A stretch of DNA of 64,000 nucleotides from Mucilaginibacter sp. L3T2-6 (GCF_030519355.1 NZ_JAUMKC010000001.1:372001-436000); one strand, 5' to 3'. Shown: positions 7,552-16,455, counted from the first letter of the stretch. Translations and numbers: made by a program. The notes: generated from the letters alone by a model not told the origin.

Positions 7552-10053
7552 ATGAACAATTGGTTTAAGCGGAACAGCATTCACTTTTTGATAGGTGCGA
7601 TTTTCCTGGTGATATGCTTTATTTATTTTGCCCCGGCGTTCCAGGGTAAAACGTTGGGACAAATGGATGTGACGGGCGCGCAATCAACCCAAAAGGAAAT
7701 TAATGATTACAGGGATAAAGGCATCACTATACTTTGGACCAACCAGATTTTTGGAGGTATGCCCGCCTTCCAGATATGGGCGCCATACTCCGACAATATT
7801 ACTACTCATATCGTTTCGGCTTTAAAAGCCATATTTCCTAATCCGATCGACACCGTGCTCTTGCTGTTATTCGGCGGATATTTCCTGTTCATCGTCTTAA
7901 AATTAAAGCCGTGGCTTGCGGCGGCGGGGGCCATTGCCTTCACTTTTTCTTCGTATAATATAATTTTATTGTTGGCTGGTCACTCTAACCAGGTGTTTGC
8001 CATTGCCTTTTTTGCCCCCTTAATTGCTAGCATTATTCTTACACTTCGGGGTAAATATATTACCGGCGGCGCTTTAACTGCGCTGTTCCTGGCGATGGAG
8101 ATACGTGCTAATCACGTTCAAATGACCTATTACCTGATGCTGGCCTTGCTTATCTTATTAGGCATTGAGCTATACCATGCCATAAAAGCAAAAGCAACCA
8201 AGCCATTTTTTAAGTCGCTGGCCTACCTTGGCGGCGCAGTGATTCTTGCGCTGGCAATCAATGCATCGCTACTGTGGAGCACCGGAGAATACGCTAAATA
8301 CAGCTACAGGGGGCAATCAAACCTTACAAAAAACACAAAAGAACCAACAAGCGGTCTTGATAAAACCTATGCTTATGAGTGGAGCCAGGGCGTAGCCGAG
8401 TGCTTTACTTTTTTAGTGCCGAACGCCTACAGCTTCGGCTCGGGGCCGGAATCATTAGACCAGAATTCAGAAAGCGCTAAGGTTTTTTTAGATAAAGGCG
8501 CAAGCGAGCAGCAAGCGGTAGGAACGGTACAGCAAATTACATCCGGCATTCCCGGTCTGCAGCTTTACTGGGGTAACAAACCAGGCACTGCAGGGCCGTT
8601 TTATTTCGGGGCGATTGTGTGCTTCCTGTTTTTATTCGGTCTGCTTATCGTAAAGAACCGTTTAAAATGGTGGCTTCTGGCTTCCGTGGTGCTAACGATG
8701 CTGCTCTCTTTCGGCGGAAACTTCCCTTACGTTTCCGACTTATTCTTTAAGTATTTTCCGTTATATAACAAGTTTAGAACCGTTGAGTCGATATTGGCGG
8801 TTACGGCGCTGTGCTTCCCTATTCTAGGATTTTTAGCCGTGCAGGAGATTATTGATGCAGCCGATAAAGCAGTGATAATAAAAAAGCTAAAACTTGCCTT
8901 TTATATTACAGGTGGTTTATTATTAATATTAATCGCTGTGCCGGGCGTATTCCTTAGCTTTAAGTCAGAAGGGCATCAGCAGGCGATCACTTACCTTGCG
9001 CAGGCATTAAAAGGCGATAATGCCCTGGCGAATAGCTTCGCCAATGCGCTGGTGAAAGACAGGGAAAGCCTGGAGCGCGCAGATGCCATACGCTCTTTAA
9101 TATTTGTTGTCCTTGCGTTTGGACTGGTATGGGCATTTATAAAACAGAAGGTTAATGTACTTGTGTTTTCAATCGGATTGCTGCTGTTAACAATGATTGA
9201 TGTGTGGCAGGTTGACAAACGCTATCTGAAAGACGCCAACTTTGCTGATAAACTGGATAACCAGGTTAAACCTCGCGAGGTAGATACGTTTATAGCGCGT
9301 GACACTGATCCGGACTTCCGTGTATTTGATCTGACTGCTAATATTAAGTTCGACCAGTTTAACGGATTTTTTCATAAATCGATAAGTGGTTATTCGGCTG
9401 CGCGGTTGAAGCGCTACGATGAATTGATTGACGGGCAACTGTCACAAAATCCGCCAAACCACGATGTGCTGGACATGCTGAACACCAAGTATTTTATTAC
9501 TACGGATAAAGAGCAAAATCTCACCATGATGGCGAATCCAACGGCTTGCGGACACGCCTGGTTTGTGAAGAGCATTAAATATGCAAAAAACGCCGATGAA
9601 GAAATGCAGGCTATCAGCAGCTTCTCGCCAAAAGACGAAGCCATTGTTGATCAGCGATATAAAAAGGTTATCGATGAAAAATTGCCTATATCGAGGGATA
9701 CAAGCGGTACCATCACCTTAACCAGTTATAATCCTGACCACCTGGTATATCAGACAGGCTCAACCTCAAATGAGATTGCTGTATTCTCTGAAATATACTA
9801 TGAAAAAGGCTGGAAGATGCTGATCGATGGCGTTGAAAAACCTTACTTCCGTGCTGACTACGTTTTGCGTGCCGCTCAGATACCGGTAGGTAATCACAAG
9901 GTTGAGTTTATCTTCCACCCCGCATCGTACTATACCGGCGAAAAGATATCGCTTGCAGGCTCGGTGTTGCTGATCCTGGCATTGGGCGGCGCGGCGTACA
10001 CCGGTTGGAAGAAAAGAGAAAGAGAAGAAAAAAAGGCGCCAGCGAAAAAATAG
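7552..10053 (+). CDS. YfhO family multi-spanning membrane protein
   Basis: The 833-residue protein has about 12 membrane segments, from HFLIGAIFLVICFIYFAPAF (about 10-30) to a final SLAGSVLLILALGGAAY near 805-820. A large soluble region lies between about 560 and 800. This is the YfhO architecture: a GT-C-like membrane fold, with Gram-positive relatives implicated in glycosylation of lipoteichoic acid. In Bacteroidota it is likely a glycosyltransferase-like envelope protein, but the substrate is unknown. The tail is strongly basic (KKREREEKKAPAKK). Monocistronic. Confidence 0.85.
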   Translation: MNNWFKRNSIHFLIGAIFLVICFIYFAPAFQGKTLGQMDVTGAQSTQKEINDYRDKGITILWTNQIFGGMPAFQIWAPYSDNITTHIVSALKAIFPNPIDTVLLLLFGGYFLFIVLKLKPWLAAAGAIAFTFSSYNIILLLAGHSNQVFAIAFFAPLIASIILTLRGKYITGGALTALFLAMEIRANHVQMTYYLMLALLILLGIELYHAIKAKATKPFFKSLAYLGGAVILALAINASLLWSTGEYAKYSYRGQSNLTKNTKEPTSGLDKTYAYEWSQGVAECFTFLVPNAYSFGSGPESLDQNSESAKVFLDKGASEQQAVGTVQQITSGIPGLQLYWGNKPGTAGPFYFGAIVCFLFLFGLLIVKNRLKWWLLASVVLTMLLSFGGNFPYVSDLFFKYFPLYNKFRTVESILAVTALCFPILGFLAVQEIIDAADKAVIIKKLKLAFYITGGLLLILIAVPGVFLSFKSEGHQQAITYLAQALKGDNALANSFANALVKDRESLERADAIRSLIFVVLAFGLVWAFIKQKVNVLVFSIGLLLLTMIDVWQVDKRYLKDANFADKLDNQVKPREVDTFIARDTDPDFRVFDLTANIKFDQFNGFFHKSISGYSAARLKRYDELIDGQLSQNPPNHDVLDMLNTKYFITTDKEQNLTMMANPTACGHAWFVKSIKYAKNADEEMQAISSFSPKDEAIVDQRYKKVIDEKLPISRDTSGTITLTSYNPDHLVYQTGSTSNEIAVFSEIYYEKGWKMLIDGVEKPYFRADYVLRAAQIPVGNHKVEFIFHPASYYTGEKISLAGSVLLILALGGAAYTGWKKREREEKKAPAKK

Positions 10054-10064
10054 CCGGAATCCGA

Positions 10065-10241
10065 TTATAAATTAAGCACTTTAAGACTACCACAGTAACT
10101 TAACAGGTAGGCTTTAAAGTGCTTATCTATTAATAGGAGTGTTATATCTTCAGTGATGGCCTGGGAGATAAGCAACCGGTCGAAAGGATAGTTGTGGTGC
10201 TTAGGTAAGCTATAGAACGTCTTAAGATGAGTAAATGACAT
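10065..10241 (-). pseudogene. 5'-truncated PIN-domain (VapC-like) toxin remnant
   Basis: On the minus strand a 58-codon frame starts at ATG 10241. It encodes the C-terminal half of a PIN-domain ribonuclease: SFTHLKTFYSLPKHHNYPFD followed by RLLISQAITEDITLLLIDKH and a KVLNL end. The usual motif is HHxDPFDRLLIAQA; here the first Asp of DPFD is Tyr. The frame is closed by a TGA four codons upstream of the ATG. Immediately upstream, another frame reads LDRDYE, which resembles the preceding part of such proteins, so a one-base deletion in an A-run is likely. The first half of the domain and its catalytic Asp are missing, and no antitoxin was found. Confidence 0.72.
10074..10124. repeat. Long imperfect inverted repeat downstream of the YfhO gene
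   Basis: The arms 10074-10091 (starting AAGCACTTTAAG) and 10106-10124 (ending TTTAAAGTGCTT) pair with one mismatch and one bulge over about 18 bp, with a 14-base loop. The repeat lies 20 bp after the YfhO stop and overlaps the 3' end of the PIN remnant. It could terminate either transcript, but there is no clear T-run. Confidence 0.5.
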
Positions 10242-10370
10242 GTTCAGTTTTCATAGTCCCGGTCTAATATAAATTCTTCAATTTTCCATAATGCTGATTT
10301 ACGAAATAACATTCTTTTGTTTCAAACACTGAAATAAGGCCGAAAGTTTATACCTTACAGTTATATAACA

Positions 10371-10805
10371 ATGTCTGGTACTCAATATCCCAAAATTTAT
10401 CTTTACCGCAGGATAGTTTATGCTAAGCTATTCATCGATGCGCATTTTGCCGAAAGGATAGATTTGAACAATATTGCCGATGAAGCGTTTTTCTCCAAAT
10501 ATCATTTTATCAGGCTGTTTCATTCTGTTTATAACAAAACGCCCCACCAGTATTTATCATTCGTTCGCATAGAACAGGCAAAGGCGTTATTGCGGACTGA
10601 AATCAGCGTAGCTAATGCATGTTATGCTGTCGGCTTTGAAAGTGTAACCTCATTTACCGGCTTGTTTAAACGGTTAGCGGGCCAGACACCGGCGGCTTAC
10701 CAGCTTGCACAAAGACAAAGACAAGCCGAGATTGCAAAAGCACCTTTAAAGTTTATTCCGAATTGTTTTGCCGAAAAGAAGGGGTGGTTACAGTTACCCG
10801 TTTAA
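10371..10805 (+). CDS. AraC-type helix-turn-helix transcriptional regulator (DNA-binding domain only)
   Basis: The 144-residue protein is nearly only an AraC/XylS DNA-binding domain. The first HTH is around DLNNIADEAFFSKYHFIRLF (about 31-50), followed by TPHQYLSFVRIEQAKALL and the second HTH VANACYAVGFESVTSFTGLF with the C-terminal signature FKRLAGQTPAAYQ (about 100-112). No ligand-binding domain precedes it, so the effector input is not visible. It lies upstream of a VOC protein gene in the same orientation, a combination seen elsewhere in Bacteroidota, but a regulatory link is inference. Confidence 0.88.
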   Translation: MSGTQYPKIYLYRRIVYAKLFIDAHFAERIDLNNIADEAFFSKYHFIRLFHSVYNKTPHQYLSFVRIEQAKALLRTEISVANACYAVGFESVTSFTGLFKRLAGQTPAAYQLAQRQRQAEIAKAPLKFIPNCFAEKKGWLQLPV

Positions 10806-10957
10806 AGTAGACAGTTGGCAGGCGGGCTTACATGTTGGGTTAAAGGATAAGATAAATGCGGCAGTGTCGCCAAACATTGCTTAAAATGAGCTCCGCAATT
10901 TTGAAGAAGCCAGCTCACGCCTAAATACTCATCTTTGTTTCATCAAAACCAAAGCAT

Positions 10958-11368
10958 ATGATTACCAAAATGAACCACGTGAGCGTATTTGTGCTGAACC
11001 AGGAAAGCGCTTATGATTTTTATGTGAACAAGCTGGGCTTTAAAGTACATACCGATGCGCCTATGGGGCCCGGGATGCGCTGGCTTACAGTTTGTCCGCC
11101 AGAGCAGCCGGACCTGGAAATCTCGCTGATGTCAATAGATGAAGGCATGATGTTTACCAAAGAATCTGCACAGGCCATGCGCGACCTGGTGAGCAAAGGT
11201 ACCTTCGGTTTCGGTGTATTTGAGTGCGATAACCTGCTGGTAACCTACGAGGAGCTTAAAGCAAAAGGCGTTGAATTCACCAAGGCGCCTACACAGGAAT
11301 TTTATGGGTTCGAAGCCCTTTTTAAAGATGATTCGGGTAACTGGTTTTCGCTGGGACAGAAAGGATGA
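10958..11368 (+). CDS. VOC (glyoxalase/bleomycin resistance-type) family protein
   Basis: The 136-residue protein has two betaalphabetabetabeta modules of the vicinal oxygen chelate fold: NHVSVFVLNQESAYDFYVNK followed by LGFKV (about 6-30), and GVFECDNLLVTYEELKAKGV with DDSGNWFSLGQ at the C-terminus. The substrate cannot be told from the sequence. It may be co-regulated with the upstream AraC-type gene. Confidence 0.85.
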   Translation: MITKMNHVSVFVLNQESAYDFYVNKLGFKVHTDAPMGPGMRWLTVCPPEQPDLEISLMSIDEGMMFTKESAQAMRDLVSKGTFGFGVFECDNLLVTYEELKAKGVEFTKAPTQEFYGFEALFKDDSGNWFSLGQKG

Positions 11369-11400
11369 TTTTTGATGTGCACATCCGCACATCAAAAATC
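11367..11400. terminator. Perfect inverted repeat between the VOC gene and corA
   Basis: A 14-bp perfect stem is formed by 11367-11380 (GATTTTTGATGTGC) and 11387-11400 (GCACATCAAAAATC) with a six-base loop. It sits between two convergent genes and overlaps the VOC stop codon. The stem starts and ends with A/T-rich runs in both directions, fitting a bidirectional terminator. Confidence 0.7.
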
Positions 11401-11410
11401 CGCACACCAG

Positions 11411-12538
11411 TTACAGCTTGCTAAACCAGCCTTTTTTCCAGAACACCACCACCTGAATAATGCCGATAATGAACATCCCGCCGAGGGCATAATAATAACC
11501 GTGCGGACTGTATAGTTCAGGCATGTTGTCGGGCATTACTTTATTGGTTGCCGGGTCGACGCGCGAGAAATTCATGCCGTAAATGCCCGCAACAAATGTT
11601 AATGGAATGAAGATAACCGAAATAATGGTCAGTACCTTCATGATCTCGTTCATACGGTTGCTCACCATGGAGAGGTATATATCCATTATGCTTGAGGTGA
11701 TTTCCTTGTAGCTTTCCACAAGATCCATTATCTGGATACAATGGTCGTAGGCGTCCTTCAGGAACATCTTTACCTCGGCTGTTACCAGCGGACTTTCGCT
11801 GCGCAGCATGTCGTTTATCTTATCACGTTCAGGCCAGCAGGCGCGGCGCAGTACAATAAGAGTACGTTTTAGTTGCTGGGTCTGGAACATGATGGTTTTA
11901 TCGGCGTGGCCATACAGCCGGTCCTCCACCTCATCAAGCTGGTCGCCCAGTTTTGCCAGCAGCGCAAAGTAGCAATCAAGAATAGTGTCGGTTAAGGCAT
12001 AGCACATGTACATTGGTCCGCCGGTGCGGATTGAGCCTTTTGCGGCCTCCAGGCGATGTTTCACCCCTATAAAATTCTCCTCGTGGGTTTCTTCGAAGGT
12101 GATGATAATATTATCCTTTACCAGGGCCGAAAATTGCTGGTTGGTCAGTTCATAAGCTTTTGTGAAATTGATCATGCGGCTCACGGCGAAAACATAATCG
12201 TCGTACTCATCAAATTTGGGCCGCTGGTGTATGTTGGTAATGTCTTCAAGCACCAGGGCGTTAATTTTCAGGATCTCGCCTATTTCTTCTATCAAACGGA
12301 CATCGTCCAACCCCCGGACCTGTATCCAATGGGTATGCTCGTCGCATTTTTTAAACTGGTCAAGTATAACTTTAATTTTAGTGCCTTCGCTGGCTACCAG
12401 CTCTTTTTCATTATAAGAATAAACGGAAATCAGCGGTTTTAACGCTCCTTCAGGGATGATGATCGAACCGGGACTTTCGCCAATGTTTCCAACCTTGCGG
12501 CGTGAATTATAGCGAATTCTTGGTATGTTGATTTTCAT
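11411..12538 (-). CDS. corA: CorA-type magnesium/cobalt transporter
   Basis: The 375-residue protein has a large N-terminal cytoplasmic domain and two C-terminal membrane segments. The first is ITIISVIFIPLTFVAGIYGM, which ends in the family signature GMN (YGMNF, about 320-325); the second is YYALGGMFIIGIIQVVVFW. The long helix region LYGHADKTIMFQTQQLKRTL and following is the usual stalk. It takes up Mg2+ (possibly Co2+/Ni2+) across the inner membrane as a pentamer (family knowledge). Monocistronic. Confidence 0.93.
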   Translation of the reverse strand: MKINIPRIRYNSRRKVGNIGESPGSIIIPEGALKPLISVYSYNEKELVASEGTKIKVILDQFKKCDEHTHWIQVRGLDDVRLIEEIGEILKINALVLEDITNIHQRPKFDEYDDYVFAVSRMINFTKAYELTNQQFSALVKDNIIITFEETHEENFIGVKHRLEAAKGSIRTGGPMYMCYALTDTILDCYFALLAKLGDQLDEVEDRLYGHADKTIMFQTQQLKRTLIVLRRACWPERDKINDMLRSESPLVTAEVKMFLKDAYDHCIQIMDLVESYKEITSSIMDIYLSMVSNRMNEIMKVLTIISVIFIPLTFVAGIYGMNFSRVDPATNKVMPDNMPELYSPHGYYYALGGMFIIGIIQVVVFWKKGWFSKL

Positions 12539-12627
12539 AAGGGGTATTTACAGTTTCAAGAACTGAAAATAGGTTATTTTGTTGGGAAAAATACAAAATG
12601 GTTTTGTACGGAAGAAGCGTTTTATAT

Positions 12628-12650
12628 AGCGATGGGCGATGCCCATCGCT
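12628..12650. repeat. Dispersed-type palindrome (AGCGATGGGC arms)
   Basis: AGCGATGGGC at 12628-12637 and GCCCATCGCT at 12641-12650 form a perfect 10-bp stem around GAT. It lies between corA and a secreted protein gene. Such intergenic GC-rich palindromes are often dispersed in Bacteroidota genomes. No T-run follows, so a REP-like repeat is more likely than a terminator. Confidence 0.5.
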
Positions 12651-12724
12651 GCCGGGTGGGACCCTTTGAGGGCTTAGGGGGATTTTGATTTCAAAAATTT
12701 CAAATTCTGACGGATGGACATTTG

Positions 12725-13528
12725 TTATTTCTCCGCCGGCATTGCATTCAACAGGATATATTCCCGCTGATTGCCGGAGAAGTGCAGGCTGTCGGACGCC
12801 AGGCTGATGGGGCGTGTTACCAGCAACTCATCTGCCATTACTACGCCATCTTTAAATGTAGTGTATCCCGACCAATGCGAAGTACCGGGTGTAAGGTCCA
12901 TCTTTACCTTTTTATTGTCTTTGGTAATTACCTCTACCTGTTTCCGGTCGCCATCGTAAAAGCTTTCGCTGATCCCTTCGCGAAGCAGTGTAATAGTGTT
13001 GTGTTTTGCATCGATAGCAATAACCTTTACTGTTTGTTTACCCGCGCCGCCGAGTTCCCATGGCTGAGCAATATCGGCTTGCCATGTATCGCCCTCCTTC
13101 AAATTGGCCGGCGGATTACCCCATATCAGGCTGCTGAATAACAATCCGCTGGCACTGGTGTTGGTGAATGACTGCTTGCCATAACTGCCTTTACCGTCCA
13201 AGCCGATAATGGAGACCCCTGTGCTGGCCGGCCTGCCGTCATACAGGTCAGTTTCTTTAAAGCTGGGTTTAGCGGGGTTATTATCGATAACCTCATAGGT
13301 GCTTGAGCCGCTTACCCTGAACACCACGGTTGTAAAATCATCACCACTGTAGGCAATAGCCCGGGAATAAATATTAGCCAGTTTTTGGCCTTTGGTAAGA
13401 TTGGGTGTAAAGAACATTTGTTTACCGGTGTTTTTTTTGAGCGGTTTTGTTTTTGGGGTTTGACAGTCTGCCTGGTTGACTGCAACTGATGTCAAGAATG
13501 CTGCGCATATAAATAGCCTGATTTTCAT
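12725..13528 (-). CDS. Secreted protein of unknown function
   Basis: The 267-residue protein starts with a signal peptide (MKIRLFICAAFLTSVAVNQA, cleavage near the CQT). The mature part is beta-rich, with FSSLIWGNPPANLKEGDTWQ (about 130-150) and repeated short strands (VKVIAIDAKHNTITLLREG; KKVKMDLTPGTSHWSGYTTF). It ends in a conserved-looking REYILLNAMPAEK. I do not recognise a named family. It is probably periplasmic or outer-membrane associated. It is the only gene in its transcription unit. Confidence 0.7.
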   Translation of the reverse strand: MKIRLFICAAFLTSVAVNQADCQTPKTKPLKKNTGKQMFFTPNLTKGQKLANIYSRAIAYSGDDFTTVVFRVSGSSTYEVIDNNPAKPSFKETDLYDGRPASTGVSIIGLDGKGSYGKQSFTNTSASGLLFSSLIWGNPPANLKEGDTWQADIAQPWELGGAGKQTVKVIAIDAKHNTITLLREGISESFYDGDRKQVEVITKDNKKVKMDLTPGTSHWSGYTTFKDGVVMADELLVTRPISLASDSLHFSGNQREYILLNAMPAEK

Positions 13529-14287
13529 GTTTGTAATTTTTTATGCTGCGATATTGGCAATCACAAAAACAAAACTGAAATCTATTCAATCAAACAGGCT
13601 TTGTTTTTAATAATCCGGCGGGTTGCTGAAATGATGTCGATGGTATGCTGATACCTTCATGGATTTGTCTTACTCACCCTGTAAACCTTTTGCATCTTTT
13701 TTGAGCCATTGTTCCCTTGTTTAACGGTATAGCCACCGGCAAGCACAGGTAGAAGACTTTTAAATATCTTTAATTCTGTTGCTAAAAATATTAGCGATGT
13801 TTCGTATATTTGTATATAGTTTCAGCCCGTCTTTTTGGCCGTGTTCTGCGATAAGTGATCAGGCGGGTTATCATCACAAATTTTTACTAAGTCTCAATTT
13901 TGTGTTTTTTGACATGCTAAGGTTAATGGTTTGCGTATCTGCAATTTTAAAAATTGCTTTTACAGTAAGTAAAGGCTGTTTTTGAACTGATAAAGCTCAA
14001 AAAATGACGCAACGGGCAAAACGCGTTTTGCCCGTTTTTTGGATATTTTTGTAGACAGGCAAAACGGCTTTTGCCCGTTTTTAGCAACTTTTATGTTACG
14101 GGCAAAACGCATTATGCCCGTTTTTAGGGATGTTTTTGTTACGGGCTAAAAGGATTTTGTCCATCTGCAAATTGAGGAATCAGCTAAAATAGTGAAATCG
14201 GAAAGCTGAAACGGCATGTCAAATCCGGCTGATTTTCGTCCGGTGTTTACCAGGTTGAAAGATCAGCCATGCCACTGCGGCGCTGGT
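13529..14287. other. Gene-poor 759-bp stretch with a 43-bp tandem palindrome array
   Basis: No convincing gene is present. A 68-codon frame at 13779-13985 lacks a plausible start context and shows no domain. The right part (14014-14168) is the 43-bp repeat array described separately. The left part is AT-rich and shows no recognisable regulatory element apart from the presumed promoter of the minus-strand gene ending at 13528. Confidence 0.7.
14014..14168 (+). repeat. Four-unit 43-bp tandem array of terminator-like palindromes
   Basis: Units begin at 14014, 14057, 14100 and 14143, an exact 43-bp period. Unit 1 opens with the perfect palindrome GGGCAAAACGCGTTTTGCCC and runs into GTTTTTT. Unit 2 has GGCAAAACGGCTTTTGCC then GTTTTT. 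Unit 3 has GGGCAAAACGCATTATGCCC then GTTTTT. Unit 4 is decayed (GGGCTAAAAGGATTTTGTCC). Spacers are also related, for example TTTTTGTTAC or TTTTATGTTAC before units 3 and 4. Stem plus T-run makes each unit look like an intrinsic terminator for plus-strand transcription. The array lies just downstream of the minus-strand gene that ends at 14288. Confidence 0.85.
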
Positions 14288-14836
14288 TTACTTCTTTAGA
14301 TAGTAATCCGGTATTTTAAGCGACGGTTTTTCTACATCCCATATAATACTGGTTACCCGCCAGCCTTTAGGTGTTTTTATCAGCTGGAAACTGTTAACGC
14401 CGCGCTCGGCGGGTTTATCCCGGGTATTTAAATAGGTTACATAGGTACTGATGCGGTGCGCAATTTTACCGAATTGTTCCGTGCGGCCGAATAATTCTTC
14501 CTCATAAAACATGTGCGTTTTTGAGGTTTCGATAAAGTTCTTAAATACCCCTGCAAACTGGTTCAGGCTGATGATCTGCGCCGTATCTGTACGAAAGTTT
14601 ATAAACTGTGTTTCGGGAATGAAATAATTTTTTATCCCGTCATATCTCGGCTTTTCACCTTCCTTAAAGCTGATGGCCGCATAAGCATCCGCAACTGCTT
14701 TTGTAATGGCGCTGTCGTCGGGTACGGTATAAGTTTTTGTGGATGACGAGCCGGCATCGCCGATTGTTTTCTTAACAGATACATGGCAGGACGATAAAAT
14801 TACCGCTGCTGCAGAAAGGATAAGTAAAGCTTTCAT
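14288..14836 (-). CDS. Lipoprotein of unknown function (possible NTF2/SnoaL-like fold)
   Basis: The 182-residue protein has a lipoprotein signal peptide with lipobox LSSC (Cys17). The mature region begins with a helix (AITKAVADAYAAISFKEGE), followed by KNYFIPETQFINF, a helical LNQFAGVFKNFIETSKT, and a C-terminal sheet (FQLIKTPKGWRVTSIIWDVE). This resembles NTF2-like proteins but no catalytic signature is clear. It is probably anchored in the periplasm or outer membrane. Monocistronic; the tandem array is downstream. Confidence 0.65.
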   Translation of the reverse strand: MKALLILSAAAVILSSCHVSVKKTIGDAGSSSTKTYTVPDDSAITKAVADAYAAISFKEGEKPRYDGIKNYFIPETQFINFRTDTAQIISLNQFAGVFKNFIETSKTHMFYEEELFGRTEQFGKIAHRISTYVTYLNTRDKPAERGVNSFQLIKTPKGWRVTSIIWDVEKPSLKIPDYYLKK

Positions 14837-15260
14837 ATCCGGGTTTTAAATTGTGATTAAATTTTATGGGTTGACAATTAGTTAAAGATATAAATCCGTG
14901 CGGAAACGCAGAAATACCTCACCGATAATTTCCATATTGTTCGGCGACGGGGGCAATCTATTCACCGACATTTTGATGCCATTCGCCTAATATCCGTAGG
15001 CAAAAGTTCAATCCGTAACCAAATTTGCGTCCATCAAATCAATCCTTTTTATGAAAACGCTTCTCGCAATTCAACTTTTACATCTGGCCGTAAAAGCCGC
15101 CGAACACATCGGTACGGTACTTCATTCTATCGGGCACCTGGTAAGTTAGCCGGTAGTCCTGCAACCTAAGTCAGGGACACCATCAAACGGTTATTATTAT
15201 CTCTGAAAATCAATAAGTGTTTTGTGTTGTTGTTGTTATAGCACATCAGCACAAAACATT
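14837..15260. other. 424-bp intergenic stretch
   Basis: It contains the upstream region of the minus-strand lipoprotein gene, a 32-codon frame at 15051-15149 and the upstream region of the HVA1-like gene. No clear palindrome, RNA element or TAnnTTTG box was found. Confidence 0.5.
15051..15149 (+). CDS. Possible 32-residue small protein
   Basis: ATG 15051 opens a 32-codon frame beginning MKTLLAIQLLHLAVKAAEHI and ending HLVS. It is amphipathic or mildly hydrophobic. There is no clear ribosome-binding site and no recognised family. It is listed only because it fills an otherwise empty 424-bp stretch and has a clean start and stop. Confidence 0.2.
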   Translation: MKTLLAIQLLHLAVKAAEHIGTVLHSIGHLVS

Positions 15261-15473
15261 ATGAAAAAGGGAGATACGGTAAACTGGAAATGGGGCGCAT
15301 CAAAGGCGGAAGGAAAAATCGTTAAGAAGCACGATGAGCCGGTTGCCAAAAACATAAAGCGCGCTAAAGTTAAGCGCAATGCCAGCAAAGAAGAACCAGC
15401 CTTTGAAATTGAACAGAAGGACGGCAATAAGGTGCTGAAATCGGAAAGTGAGCTGAAGAAGGGCGGTAAGTAA
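15261..15473 (+). CDS. HVA1/DUF2945-like small basic protein
   Basis: The 70-residue protein begins MKKGDTVNWKWGASKAEGKI and continues VKKHDEP, the pattern of the DUF2945 (hypervirulence-associated protein, TUDOR-like) family. The tail is rich in Lys and Glu. The ATG at 15261 is chosen over an in-frame TTG at 15222 because the extension (several Cys in a row) does not fit the family. The family role is unknown; it is often associated with DNA or stress proteins. Confidence 0.75.
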   Translation: MKKGDTVNWKWGASKAEGKIVKKHDEPVAKNIKRAKVKRNASKEEPAFEIEQKDGNKVLKSESELKKGGK

Positions 15474-15613
15474 ATTAAAACAGCAACCTCGTCATTACTG
15501 TTCGGGTTGGAAATTCAATGATGAAATTGATTATTTATGTTGCTTGCTGTAATATTTAAGCCACAAACTTAAAAACTCATTGATATTTCATTAATCCGTT
15601 GCATTTTTGAACC

Positions 15614-16378
15614 ATGTCAGAAAAACCCATCATTACCGTAAATAACCTGGTGAAGAACTATGGTGATTTTAAAGCGGTAAAAGGCATAAGCTTTGAAGTT
15701 TACGAGGGCGAAATATTCGGACTGCTTGGTCCGAACGGCGCCGGTAAAACTACAACTCTCGAAATAATAGAAACCCTGCGCGACAAAACAAGCGGCGAAA
15801 TAACGGTAGACGGCTTTAACATCGATACCGATGCCGACAGTATTAAACAGATCATCGGTGTTCAGCTGCAGGCTGCAGGTTATTACCCCAATTTGAATTT
15901 ATCTGAACTGATAAACCTGTTTTCAGGGCTTTACGGGATAGAGAAGTCGCCGGCTGAAATGCTGGAAAAAGTAGCCCTTACTGAAAAGGCCAAAGCCAAA
16001 TACAAGGACCTTTCCGGCGGCCAAAAACAACGCTTTTCGATAGCTACCACCCTGATCAATAACCCGCGCATTATATTTCTCGACGAACCGACAACCGGCC
16101 TCGACCCGCAGGCCCGGCGCAATTTATGGGATTTAATCCGCGAGATACGCGACAGCGGCACTACCGTAGTGATTACCACACATTACATGGACGAAGCCGA
16201 AGAATTGTGCGACCGCGTAGCCTTTGTGGACGGCGGCCGTATCATTGGCATAGATACACCCAATAACTTTATTGATAACCTGGTAGCGTCCGGCTTCGAA
16301 CGAAAAAAACAAGTAAAGCTGGCTAACCTGGAAGACGTATTTATAGACATGACCGGTAAGGAGTGGCGGGAAGGTTAA
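15614..16378 (+). CDS. ABC transporter ATP-binding subunit (ABC-2 type exporter)
   Basis: The 254-residue ATPase has Walker A GPNGAGKT (39-46), the signature LSGGQKQR (133-140), Walker B IIFLDEP (153-159) and the switch His in TTHYMDEAEELCDR (about 187-200). It belongs to the CcmA/NodI-like group that powers ABC-2 exporters. The permease gene follows after 77 bp. The substrate is not evident; candidates are drugs or lipid-linked molecules. Confidence 0.93.
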   Translation: MSEKPIITVNNLVKNYGDFKAVKGISFEVYEGEIFGLLGPNGAGKTTTLEIIETLRDKTSGEITVDGFNIDTDADSIKQIIGVQLQAAGYYPNLNLSELINLFSGLYGIEKSPAEMLEKVALTEKAKAKYKDLSGGQKQRFSIATTLINNPRIIFLDEPTTGLDPQARRNLWDLIREIRDSGTTVVITTHYMDEAEELCDRVAFVDGGRIIGIDTPNNFIDNLVASGFERKKQVKLANLEDVFIDMTGKEWREG

Positions 16379-16455
16379 GACAAAGTTGGCAATGCCGGTT
16401 AGGCAGTTGACAGTAATGCCCTTACGGAAAATGCACCAAATGAACTATTGAACTA

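Noticed and set aside
13779-13985. A 68-codon plus-strand frame in the gap left of the 43-bp array
   Set aside because: It has an unusual composition (rich in Phe, Ser, Cys), no start context and no domain; it is probably noncoding AT-rich DNA.
14014-14168. CRISPR array
   Set aside because: The units are directly tandem with related spacers of about 22 bp and no cas genes are nearby; the palindrome plus T-run fits terminator-like repeats better.
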